64,000 bases of DNA from NCBI GenBank assembly GCA_942491945.1, contig CALODD010000116.1, positions 1-64,000 of the forward strand, given 5' to 3'. Positions 35,626 to 45,429 of this stretch are shown here, in pieces. The notes under the pieces are model-generated. The model saw nothing but the letters and a program-made list of their open reading frames with translations. It made no database searches and had not been told where the DNA came from. The stretch comes from JAJDYQ01 sp942491945 (GTDB lineage: Bacteria > Pseudomonadota > Gammaproteobacteria > JAJDYQ01). The stretch's first letter is position 1; every line of letters begins with the position of its first letter. A program made the translations under genes and the position numbers.

Positions 35626-36042
35626 ATGACAGATTGTTGCGAATCAAGCTGTAATTCATCTAGAAAGCATCGTTGCCCCATTAATGGAAAAGAATACGGT
35701 TCAGTTAGTACCAAAACAATATTACATCACCTAAATGAACCATGGAAAAGAGACCTGGAAGGTAAAGGATATTATTTCTGTTCAGACAGTGACTGTGATG
35801 TTGTCTATTTCGGGCAGGATAATTCTGTAATATCAAAAAAAGAACTAAGAACAGAAATTGGTATTAAGGAAACCGCACCTAGCCGAACGGTTTGTTATTG
35901 TTTTGGTGTTTCCTATTCTACAGCCGCACAAAACAAGACAATTGTGAGTTTTGTAAAAGATAAAACGAAACAGTCTCTTTGTTCTTGTGAAACAAGCAAC
36001 CCTTCAGGCCGGTGTTGTTTGAAGGACTTTCCAAAACAATGA
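35626..36042 (+). CDS. CopZ-like Zn/Fe-S-binding protein
   Basis: Cysteine-rich protein of 138 residues. The N-terminal zinc-ribbon-like part (DCCESSCNSSRKHRCPINGK ... YYFCSDSDCDVVYFG) resembles the zf-CopZ domain. The second part has CYCFGVSY and a terminal CSCETSNPSGRCCLKDF, as in the 2Fe-2S domain of the Archaeoglobus CopZ group. A role in copper or other metal trafficking is likely but no heavy-metal-associated domain is present. GGAACAGGAA precedes the ATG. Confidence 0.78.
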   Translation: MTDCCESSCNSSRKHRCPINGKEYGSVSTKTILHHLNEPWKRDLEGKGYYFCSDSDCDVVYFGQDNSVISKKELRTEIGIKETAPSRTVCYCFGVSYSTAAQNKTIVSFVKDKTKQSLCSCETSNPSGRCCLKDFPKQ

Positions 36043-36043
36043 G

Positions 36044-36116
36044 TTCTAACAAGCGGGTCAAGTTCGCTTCGCTTGGACGCGCAAAAAACGCGCGCCACAT
36101 ACCCTGGGCGTTAGCT
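36044..36116 (+). other. attC-like site 12
   Basis: TTCTAAC to GTTAGCT, 73 bp, starting 2 bp after the previous stop. GCTTCGCTTGG and CGCGCAAAAAACGCGCG form the apex. Confidence 0.75.
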
Positions 36117-36204
36117 GCTAAAAATCACATCCAGAGGAAACATTCTAATGAATTAAAGCGTTAAATTCATTTAGTGTAAAATAATACTCATAGCCGCGAG
36201 CTAA

Positions 36205-36267
36205 ATGACACAGGATGAGTATTTGAATCTCGCCGGTAAAGAGTTAGAAAAAGAAAGATTAAAATGA
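36205..36267 (+). other. Short ORF (20 codons) in a gene-poor cassette
   Basis: ATG frame MTQDEYLNLAGKELEKERLK with no convincing RBS, between attC sites 12 and 13. It looks like the N-terminus of a longer protein cut off by the next attC-like site. Nothing else is apparent in this 150 bp cassette. Confidence 0.25.
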
Positions 36268-36269
36268 CA

Positions 36270-36340
36270 CCTATCAAGGCGCCCATTCAGATACAAACTA
36301 CGCTGTGCTTCGTTTGCGCCGTATAGCTTTGTAGTTATAT
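36270..36340 (+). other. attC-like site 13 (weak)
   Basis: Degenerate left box (ACCTATC) and a GTTATAT right core at 36334, with GGCGCCCATTC and GCGCCGTATAGC partly paired between them. Confidence 0.4.
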
Positions 36341-36427
36341 TTTCATAAGGAACTTTAAATGAATAATAATAACTGTGCTCAATTCAAATTACTTCATATA
36401 GTTGAATAGTCTATATAGCGCATTAAG

Positions 36428-37686
36428 ATGGCCAACGACTCTAAAAATGTATTGCAGCGTGGTCTGGAAAATATCCACGATCCTTTTTCCAATTTCATTC
36501 GCGCCCAGACAACCTCCAGCCTGTTTCTCCTGGTCGCTACAATCGCTGCCCTTTGGTGAGCGCACCAGCTTATTCTTCTACCTACCATGAATCTTATACA
36601 CACGCCGATTGGTTTTTTTGTGGGAGAATTCGAGCTACGGGCTTCACTCAAACACATTTATTAATGATGGTGTATTTTTCTTCCTGCTCGGTCTTGAGAT
36701 CAAACGGGAAGTACTAGCCGGTGACCTCGCTCGACCTGAAAATCGACGTATGCTGATTCTCTGTGCCGCCGGTGGAATGGTTTGTCCGGCTGTGATTTAT
36801 TCCCTGTTCAACTGGTCACTTGATTCACAGATTGGATGGGGCATACCAATGGCAACCGATACCGCGTTTGCGCTGGGTGTCCTCACCATCGTGAGAAAAC
36901 ATATACCTGTTAGCCTCCTGGCGTTCATCGTTGGCCTCGCCATTGTCGACGATGTCGGCGCGATACTGGTCATTGCAATATTTTACACCCAGGAACATTC
37001 TTTAATTCATCTGTCCGGATCACCCACTGCACGCGCCGCCGCGGCGGCACCCGCCGGCAGTCGCCCGGGCAGCCGCGGATGCCGGTCTTCAGGTCTGCGC
37101 GCCCCCCGGGTCGCCACCGCCCTCGACGGCGCCGCAGATCCCAAGTTAGCATCAGGAAATTGCTTGATAATGCAAAATGGGGGGGGGGGGGGGGGGGGTT
37201 ATTCGCAAGAAAAAGCAAGGGGGGAGCCGGAGAAGGGAAGAAAAGGGGAGGGGAGGGCGGTATTTCCGTGGGGAGGGGCGCTTGCTGCTAGCCTATTCAT
37301 CTTACCGCGGTTCACATTCGCCAGCTGGCGTAGTATTTGGCTTTAGCTCATTTACTCGATAGCCTCGCAGCATCCAATTGGATTGGAGGAATTTATTCTG
37401 GACGTCGTGGTTGGGTCTGCGCTGCAAAATTGGCTGCTTACCTGATGACGTTAATTTAAAACATGTGTTAGGTGTTTCGCTCATAGCGGGAATAGGATTC
37501 ACTATGTCGACTTTTATCGCCGCACTGGGTTTTGACGCGCAACCCGAGCATCTCCATAACGCAAAAACATCGATCCTGGTCGCCTCAGTTCTTTCCGCAG
37601 TCCTTGGTGTTTTATATTTTCGTATACTATCTACAAAAAGTTATAACAGGTCCCTCAATTCGACACCAGGAAATGGCGCGAATTAG
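36428..37686 (+). pseudogene. nhaA: Na+/H+ antiporter NhaA, copy 1, disrupted
   Basis: NhaA exchanges Na+ for H+ across the inner membrane. The N-terminal half is recognisable in two frames (NIHDPFSNFIRAQTTSSLFL, then FFLLGLEIKREVLAGDL, ATDTAFALGVL and IVDDVGAILVIAIFYTQ). The C-terminal part (LKHVLGVSLIAGIGFTMSTF) resumes near 37440. Frame changes lie near 36555 and 36610. The segment of roughly 150 residues between them is replaced by about 300 bp of foreign-looking GC-rich and poly-G sequence, followed by a garbled LFILP-AGVVFGFSSF portion. The gene cannot be functional as given. Confidence 0.85.
37018..37285. other. Anomalous GC-rich and poly-G insert inside nhaA
   Basis: From 37018 to about 37140 the sequence is extremely GC-rich. 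An unrelated AT-rich bit and an uninterrupted run of G at about 37180-37198 follow, then a purine-rich A/G stretch to about 37260. None of it aligns with NhaA and composition is unlike either flank. A misassembly or low-quality read join is the simplest explanation. Confidence 0.7.
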
Positions 37687-37713
37687 TTCAGACGTAACGT
37701 TTTGGAGTTTCGC

Positions 37714-38906
37714 ATGGAGTTACTTAGCACAAATAAACATTTAAACGACACCAGGCTAGCACAGCGAATACGTAATCGATCAATCGATATACCATTTAAC
37801 GTTCGGTTACCAAACGGAAGTATTTTGCGGTTTGGAGAAGGAGACCCGGCGTTTATCCTTACTGTTAATGACCATAATGCCTTGTCAGCTATTGCAAGGT
37901 TTGATGAACTGCGATTTACCGAAGCATACATAAATGGCGGCCTGGACATTGAAGGGGAAATGTGGGCGGTTTTAAACTGCCGTGAGGCTTTTCGTGATCT
38001 GCATCCGCTTCATCACTTCTGGCGACGATTACTGCCCTTTATAACGGGTCAATTGCATACCAACGAGCATGCAATACACGATCACTATGACTATGACTAT
38101 GAACAATTTTTCCCTGAAATTCCTGGTTCAATCCGCTGTTACTCGCAATCCATCTTTGAACATGACGATGAGTCTCTTGAAACAGCGCGATCACGAAAAC
38201 TGAACACTATAGTGAAAGACTGCAGCCTTAAACCGGGCGATCGAGTGCTGGATGTAGGCGGTGGCTGGGGGGCATTTGTCGAACACGCTGGAAAACAGGG
38301 AATTCATGTTACAGCGCTTACGCTTGCAAGGAATTCTGAACGGTTTCTAGGTGATTTAATACAACGCCTTCAATTGCCCTGCGATGTTAAATACATGGAT
38401 TTTTATGAGTATGAATCGCTAGAACCCTATGATGCTATTGTTATTCTTGGTGTCATGGAGCACCTTCCGAATTATCGTGCTGTCCTGAAGCAGTTCCGGC
38501 GATTATTGCGGCCCGGCGGTAAAATTTATTTAGATGCCAGTTCTTACCGAGAAGAATATTCTAAACCGACATTTATATCGCGTTACGCGTTCCCAGGAAA
38601 TCACCGTTACTTTTGTTTGCATGATTTTCTGTCTCAAGTCTAAAAAACGAATCTGGAATTAAACAGTGTTCATAACGATCGCCACAGTTATTACCTGACT
38701 TGCAGAGAGTGGGCGAAAAACCTTGAACCAGCACACGATGAAATCATTAATCGTTGGTGTGAACAGCTTTACCGAATATTTCATCTCTATCTTTGGGGTT
38801 CGGCGCATGCCTTTTTTTAAGTCGTAGTATGGATGCCTACAGGGTAGTTTTAGAGCTACCTGCGAATAGGTGTCATAGCAGCTCTTCACAAAGAATACAA
38901 CATTAG
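37714..38906 (+). pseudogene. Cyclopropane-fatty-acid-synthase-like methyltransferase, frameshifted
   Basis: SAM-dependent methyltransferase of the CFA synthase family, which acts on membrane phospholipid acyl chains. The first frame (37714-38643) has the N-terminal domain (FRFGEGDPAF-like), CYSQSIFEHDDESLETA, the SAM motif VLDVGGGWGAF and VILGVMEHLPNY. The expected C-terminus continues in another frame after the TAA at 38641 (YYLTCREWAKNLEPAHDEI, RIFHLYLWGSAHAFF) and a third one (SMDAYRVVLELPA) after a seven-T run near 38815. Breaks at A and T runs suggest sequencing error. Start chosen at 37714 with GGAG upstream. Confidence 0.8.
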
Positions 38907-38942
38907 AGATGAAACAATGGTGGGATTCAAACATTTAGCGGA

Positions 38943-39019
38943 ACATAACATTCACATTAAATTCCCTCCTGTGGGCCGCCGACGCTCCTTACGTCGCGGG
39001 GTTTATGTGGGCGTTAGCC
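38943..39019 (+). other. attC-like site 14 (strong)
   Basis: ACATAAC to GTTAGCC, 77 bp. CGCCGACGCTCCTTACGTCGCGGG forms the apical hairpin. Confidence 0.72.
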
Positions 39020-39106
39020 ATGATCAGGATAAATCAATGATAGGGGGGTACGTTGATCGACGAAAAGCCAGGTCGAAATTGACGCAAATTGATACAAATT
39101 TTTATA

Positions 39107-39343
39107 GTGGAACTGGATCAATTTGAAACAGTGGGGCTTGATTCACTTTTAACACTCGATTGTGAAACAGTAGATCAGTAAGCTAATATTGTTTGGTTTG
39201 GTGGTGAACCTGTGCACTATGATGAAGAGTCGGGTATGGCGCTATTGTCTGTCTCAGCAGAAGGCATCGATTTCGTATGCAGGTGTTCAGGCGAATTAGA
39301 TGAGTGGTACAACATCAATGTAATAAAACGGAGAAAACAATGA
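39107..39343 (+). pseudogene. Hypothetical cassette gene with an in-frame TAA
   Basis: GTG-started frame (VELDQFETVGLDSLLTLDCE) meets TAA at 39179, then stays open through NIVWFGGEPVHYDEESGMAL, CRCSGELDEWYNINV to a TGA that overlaps the next start codon (ATGA). The even coding quality on both sides of the stop suggests one interrupted gene of about 78 codons. Family unknown. Confidence 0.45.
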
Positions 39344-39630
39344 GCAAGAAAGAACTGTATAAACAGAAAATGCAGGCCCAGTTGGACGAATGGGAAGCAG
39401 AGGTAGACAGGTTCAAGGCTAAGGCTTCTGGAGCCAGTGCCAATGTGCAACTGGAAATGAACAAGGAGATCACCGCACTGAAAGGCAAGATAGAACAAGG
39501 AAAGACTAAGCTTGCTGAAATGGCGGACGCTAGCGAAGATGCGTGGGAGTCAATCAAAGAGGGTGTAGATTCCACGTGGGATTCGCTAAAGGCTGCCGTC
39601 AGTGACGCAAAAGCGAAGTTCAAAGGATAG
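39340..39630 (+). CDS. Coiled-coil stress-response-like protein (sll1863 type)
   Basis: Highly charged helical protein of 96 residues (MSKKELYKQKMQAQLDEWEA ... KGKIEQGKTKLAEMADASED). Heptad-like spacing predicts a continuous coiled coil, and the C-terminal WESIKEGVDSTWDSLKAAV repeat is amphipathic. It resembles the sll1863-type family associated with stress. ACGGAGA lies 8 bp before the ATG, and the start overlaps the stop of the upstream broken gene. Function unproven. Confidence 0.7.
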   Translation: MSKKELYKQKMQAQLDEWEAEVDRFKAKASGASANVQLEMNKEITALKGKIEQGKTKLAEMADASEDAWESIKEGVDSTWDSLKAAVSDAKAKFKG

Positions 39631-39674
39631 TTAACAGTATTTATCGAGTTTATTGATATTTAGAAGGTATTCTG

Positions 39675-40148
39675 ATGCGTAAGAGAATTATCAATCCAGT
39701 TCAGGAGCAAAACGTATATTCTGATCAGAACTGGCTGGATATCGAGAAACTTGCGGTAGCTGAGGTCACCTCAGAGGATGATGCTTATCCGATCGAGTCC
39801 GCATTACTGCCCGGCAACGATTCTGGATGGCGCGCCTCAAGTCCAGGAGAGCAGATGATAAGGCTTCTCTTTGACAATCCTCAGAGGCTCGAATGGATCA
39901 GACTGAACTTCGAAGAGTTAGATATTGAACGTACGCAAGAATATGCCTTACGTTGGTCTCCTGACGGCGGACATTCGTATCAGGAAATTATACGTCAGCA
40001 ATGGAACTTCAGTCCCGAAGGTGCAACCAGTGAGATCGAGGAATACGAAGTAGATCTCCCGGCAGTTACTATTCTTGAGTTGAGCATCAATCCAGATATA
40101 AGTAAGAAAAATGTTTTCGCGTCTTTAGCGGAGTTGCGGCTTGCCTAA
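39675..40148 (+). CDS. Hypothetical protein with discoidin-like sequence
   Basis: Protein of 157 residues without signal peptide. The middle part (MIRLLFDNPQRLEWIRLNFEE ... YALRWSPDGGHSYQEIIRQQWNF) has the strand pattern of a coagulation-factor 5/8 type C (galactose-binding) beta-sandwich, and the end reads TILELSINPD. GAAGG precedes the ATG. Second gene of a two- or three-gene cassette that ends in attC site 15; its stop is inside that site. Confidence 0.6.
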   Translation: MRKRIINPVQEQNVYSDQNWLDIEKLAVAEVTSEDDAYPIESALLPGNDSGWRASSPGEQMIRLLFDNPQRLEWIRLNFEELDIERTQEYALRWSPDGGHSYQEIIRQQWNFSPEGATSEIEEYEVDLPAVTILELSINPDISKKNVFASLAELRLA

Positions 40149-40249
40149 CAAAGGGGCCAGGCGGACAGTCCTCCGCGGTGTTCGTTTGTGCTTATTAACA
40201 GCGCAAGCCTCACAACGCTACGGCCTGCCGCTTAACGCCGGCGTTAGGC
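40143..40249 (+). other. attC-like site 15 (strong)
   Basis: GCCTAAC to GTTAGGC, 107 bp, with fully complementary outer boxes and several G/C-rich internal arms. Confidence 0.85.
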
Positions 40250-40256
40250 AAACATA

Positions 40257-40330
40257 GTGAAATTAAGTTTTAACTTAGAGGATGCAAGTCAAGTTGCTAT
40301 TGGAGCTTTTGCTTTAGCGAGACTGTAAAT
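40257..40330 (+). pseudogene. 5' end of a DUF2391-like membrane gene cut by an IS
   Basis: GTG-started frame KLSFNLEDASQVAIGAFALA is nearly identical to the start of the complete gene at 49352. Homology ends near 40319 where the IS256-family left end begins, and the frame stops at 40329. Confidence 0.8.
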
Positions 40331-41545
40331 TAGTTTGTGTATTTGCTTATCATTAACCCCAACGGGAGATAAGCACGATGAATAAAAAAGAAATGTTAGC
40401 CTTTGCAAAAGAGGCAGCTAAAAGCATGAAAACAGAGAAAGACCTGAGTGACTTTAGTCGCATGCTTAAAAAGGTCACGGTTGAGGCAGCACTCGGTGCT
40501 GAGCTGGATGAGCACCTTGGGTACGACAGGAATCAGCCCTCTATTGGTTCTAATAGTCGTAACGGCCACACATCAAAGACACTGTATACCGACAACGGAG
40601 CCATTGACCTTAACGTGCCGCGAGACAGGGATAGCTCATTCGAGCCCCAGCTTGTTCAAAAGCAGCAGACTCGATTCACGGGTATGGATGACAAGATACT
40701 ATTTCTCTACGCCCAAGGGATGACAACGCGAGAAACCTGTCAAACGTTTAAAGAATTATATGACGCAGATGTGTCAGCCAGTCTTATCTCCAAAGTCACT
40801 AACGCGGTAATGGAGCGTGTGGTTGAATGGCAATTTCGTCCACTTGACCCTGTGTACCCCATTGTTTATTTGGACTGCATTGTGGTCAAAATTCGACAAG
40901 ATAAACAGGTGATTAACAAAGCGATTTATTTAGCGCTTGGGGTTAATGTTGAGGGGCATAAAGAGCTACTGGGTATGTGGTTATCAGAAAATGAAGGGGC
41001 TAAATTCTGGCTTGGTATTCTAACGGAGCTGAAAAATCGTGGCTTAGAAGATATTCTCATCGCTTGCGTAGACGGGCTTAAAGGCTTCCCTGAAGCGATA
41101 CAGGCAGTGTACCCTCAAACGCATATCCAGCTTTGCATTGTGCATATGGTGCGCAACAGCATGAAGTTTGTTCCTTGGCGTGACTACAAGGCCGTTGCGG
41201 CAGATCTAAAGCGCATCTATCAATCGTCAACCGAAGAAGAAGCGGCTGGCAATCTTGAAGAATTTGCCAAATCGCTGGGATGAAAAGTATCCGCAGATCT
41301 CTCGCAGCTGGCGGGCGGCCTGGGACAATCTCAACACGCTTGTTCCGCTATCCGCCGGAGATTCCGTAAGGCCATCTACACGACCAACGCCATTGAGTCA
41401 TTAAACAGCGTTATCCGGAAAGTGATCAAAAAACGGAAACTGTTTCCCACGGATGATTCCGCCAGGAAGGTTGTTTACCTGGCGATACTGGAAGCATCTA
41501 AAAAATGGACCATGCCGATCTGCCAGCAGGAGTTGCTGGCTTATG
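40320..41545 (+). mobile_element. IS256-family element, truncated at its right end
   Basis: The left end starts at the point where the DUF2391-like gene loses homology. The right part of the transposase and the right inverted repeat are missing: the sequence runs straight into a VIT-family membrane gene at about 41520-41545. A deletion starting in the IS and ending in the neighbouring gene explains this. Confidence 0.7.
40378..41520 (+). pseudogene. IS256-family (mutator-type) transposase, frameshifted and truncated
   Basis: DDE transposase of the Mutator/IS256 type. The N-terminal part is intact to 41283 with GYDRNQPS, NGHTSKTLYTDNG, LDCIVVKIR (first Asp), IACVDGLKGFPEAI (second Asp) and the C/H-containing QLCIVHMVRNS. 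After TGA at 41281 the family sequence goes on in other frames (WDEKYPQISRSWRAAWDNL, FRYPPEI, KAIYTTNAIESLNSVIRK with the catalytic Glu, KKWTMPI). It then stops abruptly at the junction. Certainly inactive as shown. Confidence 0.88.
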
Positions 41546-42072
41546 GTGCAGGAGCCATGTCTATGGCGGCTGGTGAATACGTATCCGTCAGTTCTCAGTC
41601 TGATACAGAAAATGCCGATCTGGCACTCGAAAAAATATCATTAGAGAACGATATAGAGTTTGAAACTGATGAACTCGCAAAAATTTATCAAAATAGAGGG
41701 CTTGAACCTAATCTAGCAAAAACAGTAGCTATACAATTAATGGCGCACGACGCGCTTGGTGCGCATGCTAGAGACGAAATTGGTATATCAGAGAGTGCCA
41801 GTGCCCGCCCGGCTCAGGCAGCATTTTATTCAGCCGGTACGTTTACAGTCGGTGCCGCACTTCCATTATTAGTGGCATGGACCATCTCAGGAAGTTACCT
41901 GATACCTTCAGTAGCTATTTTCTCGCTGGTATTCCTGGCGCTCCTTGGTGGGATTGCAGCACGCACTGGTGGTGCATCGATTACTGTCGGCGCCATTAGA
42001 GTGACTTTTTGGGGTGCGCTGGCAATGGGTTTAACCGCAGCAGTAGGTCGTATATTTGGTGTTGCGACATAA
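41525..42072 (+). pseudogene. VIT1/CCC1-family membrane protein, 5' truncated, fused to the transposase tail
   Basis: The C-terminal 180 residues of a vacuolar-iron-transporter-like protein: GAGAMSMAAGEYVSVSSQSD is the conserved second-helix region, followed by an acidic cytoplasmic loop and three helices (AAFYSAGTFTVGAALPLLVA, LIPSVAIFSLVFLALLGG, GALAMGLTAAVG). The first helix with its metal ligands is missing. The frame continues without a stop from the IS256 transposase tail (GTG at 41422), creating an in-frame chimera. Related full-length proteins export Fe2+ or Mn2+. Confidence 0.8.
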
Positions 42073-42109
42073 TGAGTTGTTTACCTATAGCACTAATCTA
42101 TCTACATGC

Positions 42110-42169
42110 AGCTAACAATTGGGTCAAGTTGACGCCAAAAAACGGCGCAGCTTACTCTGAACGTTCGCT
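42110..42169 (+). other. attC-like site 16
   Basis: AGCTAAC to GTTCGCT, 60 bp. The right core departs from GTTRRRY (C at position 4) but matches the left box. ACGCCAAAAAACGGCG is the apex. Confidence 0.65.
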
Positions 42170-42193
42170 GCACAAGTAGAAGCGAAATTAGCT

Positions 42194-42796
42194 ATGACAT
42201 CAAAAAGAAAAGAACTAAATTGCGCGTTACTTAAAGGCATCGAAACTGGCGACGCTGCGGCAGTTGCTGTTGTCAATGAGGAAAAGTACATTCACCACAA
42301 CCCCCAGGCTCACGAAGGTAGCGAGGGTCTGGCAGCGTTGTCCGAGCGCCTGTCGAAAACCTCTCCCAGCGTCAAAGTCGTACGTGTCTTCGTGGATGGT
42401 ATGGCCGTTGAGCACTGGGACAACATCCAGCAAAGACAGGGTTTCAAACCATCCGGTCATACTATGGTCGATGAACCGACCGAAGTAACCGATCTGGAGC
42501 GGACTGTAGATAATCGAGAAATTGTACGATCCTTCGTTGATGGTATGTCGTCACTGCATTCGGCGCTATCCGATCCCGCCTCAAGCGATGGCATCACGAT
42601 ACAATAAGACAAAATGCACCGCCTTCTAGCAGAGGGGAGTTTCGTGCTTTCGGTTAGTGAAGCTTATCTTAACGGAGTCCACTCCTCGTTTTATGATCTT
42701 TTTTCGGGTTGCCCATGACAGGCTTGTAAACACTGGGATACGACAGAAGCGATCACCCCTCGCAATGAATGGAAGAACGACAACGGCAAGTTTTAA
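42194..42796 (+). pseudogene. SnoaL-like (NTF2-fold) protein, decayed copy
   Basis: Homologous to the intact gene at 56254 (LLKGIETG, YIHHNPQ, GSEGLAALSERLS, VEHWDNIQ, TEVTDLE). Between VRVFVDG and MAVEHWD about 26 residues are deleted in frame, removing the centre of the first NTF2-like domain. After 42607 the second domain survives only as frameshifted pieces (LLAEGSFVLSVSEAYLNGVH, NEWKNDNGKF-like end). Not functional as drawn. Confidence 0.75.
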
Positions 42797-42937
42797 GGCA
42801 GTATTCAAATTATTGGTACTCGCACCTCAAGACGCCGAATAAATACAGGAGTATATATAGATGATCAAATTTGTTATGTGCAAAACACGACACCCGCATT
42901 TTATTGATAGTCAAAATCAATTATTATATTAAAAATA

Positions 42938-42956
42938 AACGATTATACAAATCGTT
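42938..42956. promoter_or_regulatory. Palindrome upstream of katG
   Basis: AACGAT-TATACAA-ATCGTT is a perfect 6-bp-arm palindrome about 85 bp before katG. It does not fit the four-part OxyR pattern; a TetR, PerR or Fur-like dimer is possible. Confidence 0.35.
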
Positions 42957-43042
42957 ATAAATGACCTAAATTGTGGCATGGGTACAATATGCAGTTGTAC
43001 TGATAACGAATTATTTCTACGTACAAAACAGGAGATTAACCG

Positions 43043-45200
43043 ATGTCTGAAAACAAATGCCCGGTGATGCACGGCGCTGCTACAGAGAGCAGCATGTCGA
43101 ACATGGAATGGTGGCCGAAGGCCCTGAACCTCGACATTCTGCATCAACACGATACCAAGACCAATCCGATGGGAGAAGGCTTCAACTATCGTGAAGAGGT
43201 CAAGAAACTCGACGTGGCTGCGCTCAAGAAAGACCTGCACGCGCTGATGACTGACAGCCAGGCGTGGTGGCCGGCGGACTGGGGTCACTACGGTGGTCTC
43301 ATGATCCGCATGTCATGGCATGCGGCCGGTACCTATCGTACCGCTGATGGTCGGGGTGGTGCAGGCACTGGCAATCAGCGTTTTGCGCCGATCAACTCCT
43401 GGCCGGACAACGTGAACCTGGACAAGGCGCGGCGTCTGCTCTGGCCGATCAAGAAGAAATACGGCAACAAGCTCAGCTGGGCCGATTTGATTGCCTACGC
43501 CGGCACCATCGCCTATGAATCCATGGGCCTGAAGACCTTCGGCTTCGGTTTCGGCCGCGAGGATATCTGGCACCCGGAAAAGGACACCTACTGGGGTTCG
43601 GAGAAGGAATGGCTCGCCCCCAGCGGTAGCGAAGGCAGCCGTTACTCCGGCGAGCGCGATCTCGAAAACCCGCTGGCCGCCGTGATGATGGGTCTGATCT
43701 ACGTCAACCCTGAAGGTGTGGACGGTAATCCGGACCCACTCAAGACGGCCCACGATGTGCGCGTGACTTTTGCCCGCATGGCCATGAACGACGAGGAAAC
43801 CGTTGCCCTCACTGCCGGTGGACACACGGTGGGCAAATGCCACGGTAACGGCGATGCCACGCTGCTCGGCCCAGTGCCCGAGGCTGCTGATATCGAAGAT
43901 CAGGGTCTGGGCTGGATCAACAAGACCAAGCGCGGTATTGGTCGCGACACCGTGTCCAGTGGTCTTGAAGGCGCATGGACGACCCACCCCACCCAGTGGG
44001 ACAACGGCTACTTCTCCCTTTTGCTCAACTACGAGTGGGAACTGAAGAAAAGCCCGGCCGGCGCATGGCAGTGGGAACCTATCGACATCAAGGAAGAAGA
44101 CAAGCCGGTCGATGTTGAAGACCCGTCCATCCGCTACAACCCGATCATGACCGATGCCGACATGGCCATGAAGATGGACCCTGAGTATCGGAAGATCTCT
44201 GAACGGTTCTACAAAGACCCTGAATACTTCTCCGAAGTATTTGCGCGGGCATGGTTCAAACTGACACACCGTGACATGGGACCGAAGACGCGTTACATCG
44301 GTCCCGATGTACCGCAAGAAGACCTGATCTGGCAGGATCCGGTTCCGGCCGGGAGCACCAACTACGATGTTCAGGCCGTGAAAGGCCAAAATTGCAGCCA
44401 GTGGTCTGAGCGTCAGCGAAATGGTCTCCACCGCCTGGGACAGCGCCAGAACCTTCCGTGGTTCGGATATGCGCGGCGGTGCCAACGGCGCACGTATCCG
44501 CCTGGCCCCGCAGAAGGACTGGGAAGGCAACGAGCCGCAGCGTCTGAATAAGGTGCTGGCCGTTCTTGAACCGATTGCTGCCGAGAGCGGCGCAAGCGTG
44601 GCAGATGTGATCGTGCTGGCAGGTAACGTTGGTGTCGAGCAAGCTGCCAAGGCCGCTGGCTTTGATATTACCGTTCCCTTCTCGCCTGGCCGCGGGGATG
44701 CAACAGACGAGATGACCGATGCAGAATCCTTCGAGGTGATGGAACCTCTCCATGACGGCTATCGCAACTGGCTCAAGAAGGACTATGTCGTCAGCGCGGA
44801 AGAGCTGATGCTCGACCGCACGCAACTGATGGGGCTGACCGCCCATGAGATGACGGTGCTGGTCGGCGGTATGCGTGTGCTCGGCACCAACCACGGTGGC
44901 ACGAATCACGGAGTTTTCAGCGATAGTGTAGGCGTACTGACGAACGACTTCTTCGTGAACCTGACGGACATGAACAACACGTGGAAGCCCGCCGGTAATA
45001 ACCTGTATGAAGTCCGCGATCGCAAGACAGACAAGGTCAAGTGGACGGCGACGCGGGTTGATCTCGTGTTAGGTTCCAACTCGATCCTTCGTGCCTATGC
45101 CGAAGTCTATGCACAGGATGACAACAAGGAAAAGTTTGTACAGGACTTCGTAGCAGCCTGGACGAAAGTAATGAACGCCGACCGCTTCGATTTGTCCTAA
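43043..45200 (+). CDS. katG: Catalase-peroxidase KatG (one frameshift)
   Basis: Bifunctional haem catalase and peroxidase that removes hydrogen peroxide. The gene spans 719 codons in two frames: 43043 to about 44385, then onwards to 45200. The distal pocket R89-W92-H93 (RMSWHAAGTYR), MGLIYVNPEG (Tyr) and ARMAMNDEET (Met) provide the family's Met-Tyr-Trp adduct, and GGHTVGKCHG holds the proximal His. Without one G in the AAAGGCC at about 44383 both frames fuse perfectly (VQAVKAKIAASGLSVSEMV), so the shift is probably a sequencing error. GGAG precedes the ATG. The gene is visibly GC-richer than surrounding cassettes. Confidence 0.93.
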
Positions 45201-45212
45201 GCTTCGATACGC

Positions 45213-45246
45213 ATCCGCTCGCTGCAAATAATTGCGGCGAGCGGAT
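45213..45246 (+). terminator. Hairpin after katG
   Basis: A perfect 10-bp stem ATCCGCTCGC / GCGAGCGGAT with an inner GCAA/TTGC pair starts 12 bp after the katG stop. No T-tract follows, so it may end or protect the transcript by another route. Confidence 0.5.
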
Positions 45247-45332
45247 ACATAAGTACCACAGGGGACAGACAGAGAAAATGAATGCCTGCTCCTGTCCAAA
45301 ATGTGACGTAATAACATTTAAATCATAAGGAG

Positions 45333-45413
45333 ATATTACAAATCACGAGGCGACCCAGTCGGAGGCTAAAACCGCCCTGCGGTATTTTACGCCGCTGGTC
45401 TTAAACGTTATAA
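45333..45413 (+). other. attC-like site 17
   Basis: ATATTAC to GTTATAA, 81 bp. GGCGACCCAGTCGGAGG and ACGCCGCTGGTC pair around a CCGCCCTGCGG apex. The outer boxes are imperfect. Confidence 0.55.
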
Positions 45414-45429
45414 ATCGCAAGAGAGAAAC

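Noticed and set aside
42797..42905. Possible attC with GTTATGT at 42874 after the SnoaL-like pseudogene
   Set aside because: No RYYYAAC box or complementary arms could be found to the left; a single heptamer is expected by chance in AT-rich DNA.
43313..44650. Long minus-strand open frame of 445 codons inside katG
   Set aside because: Antisense shadow of a GC-rich gene whose sense product is unmistakably KatG; no RBS and no recognisable domain.
45333..45413. Terminator of katG overlapping the attC-like site
   Set aside because: The separate 10-bp hairpin at 45213 is closer to the stop and better paired; the 45333 palindrome has attC-type cores instead.
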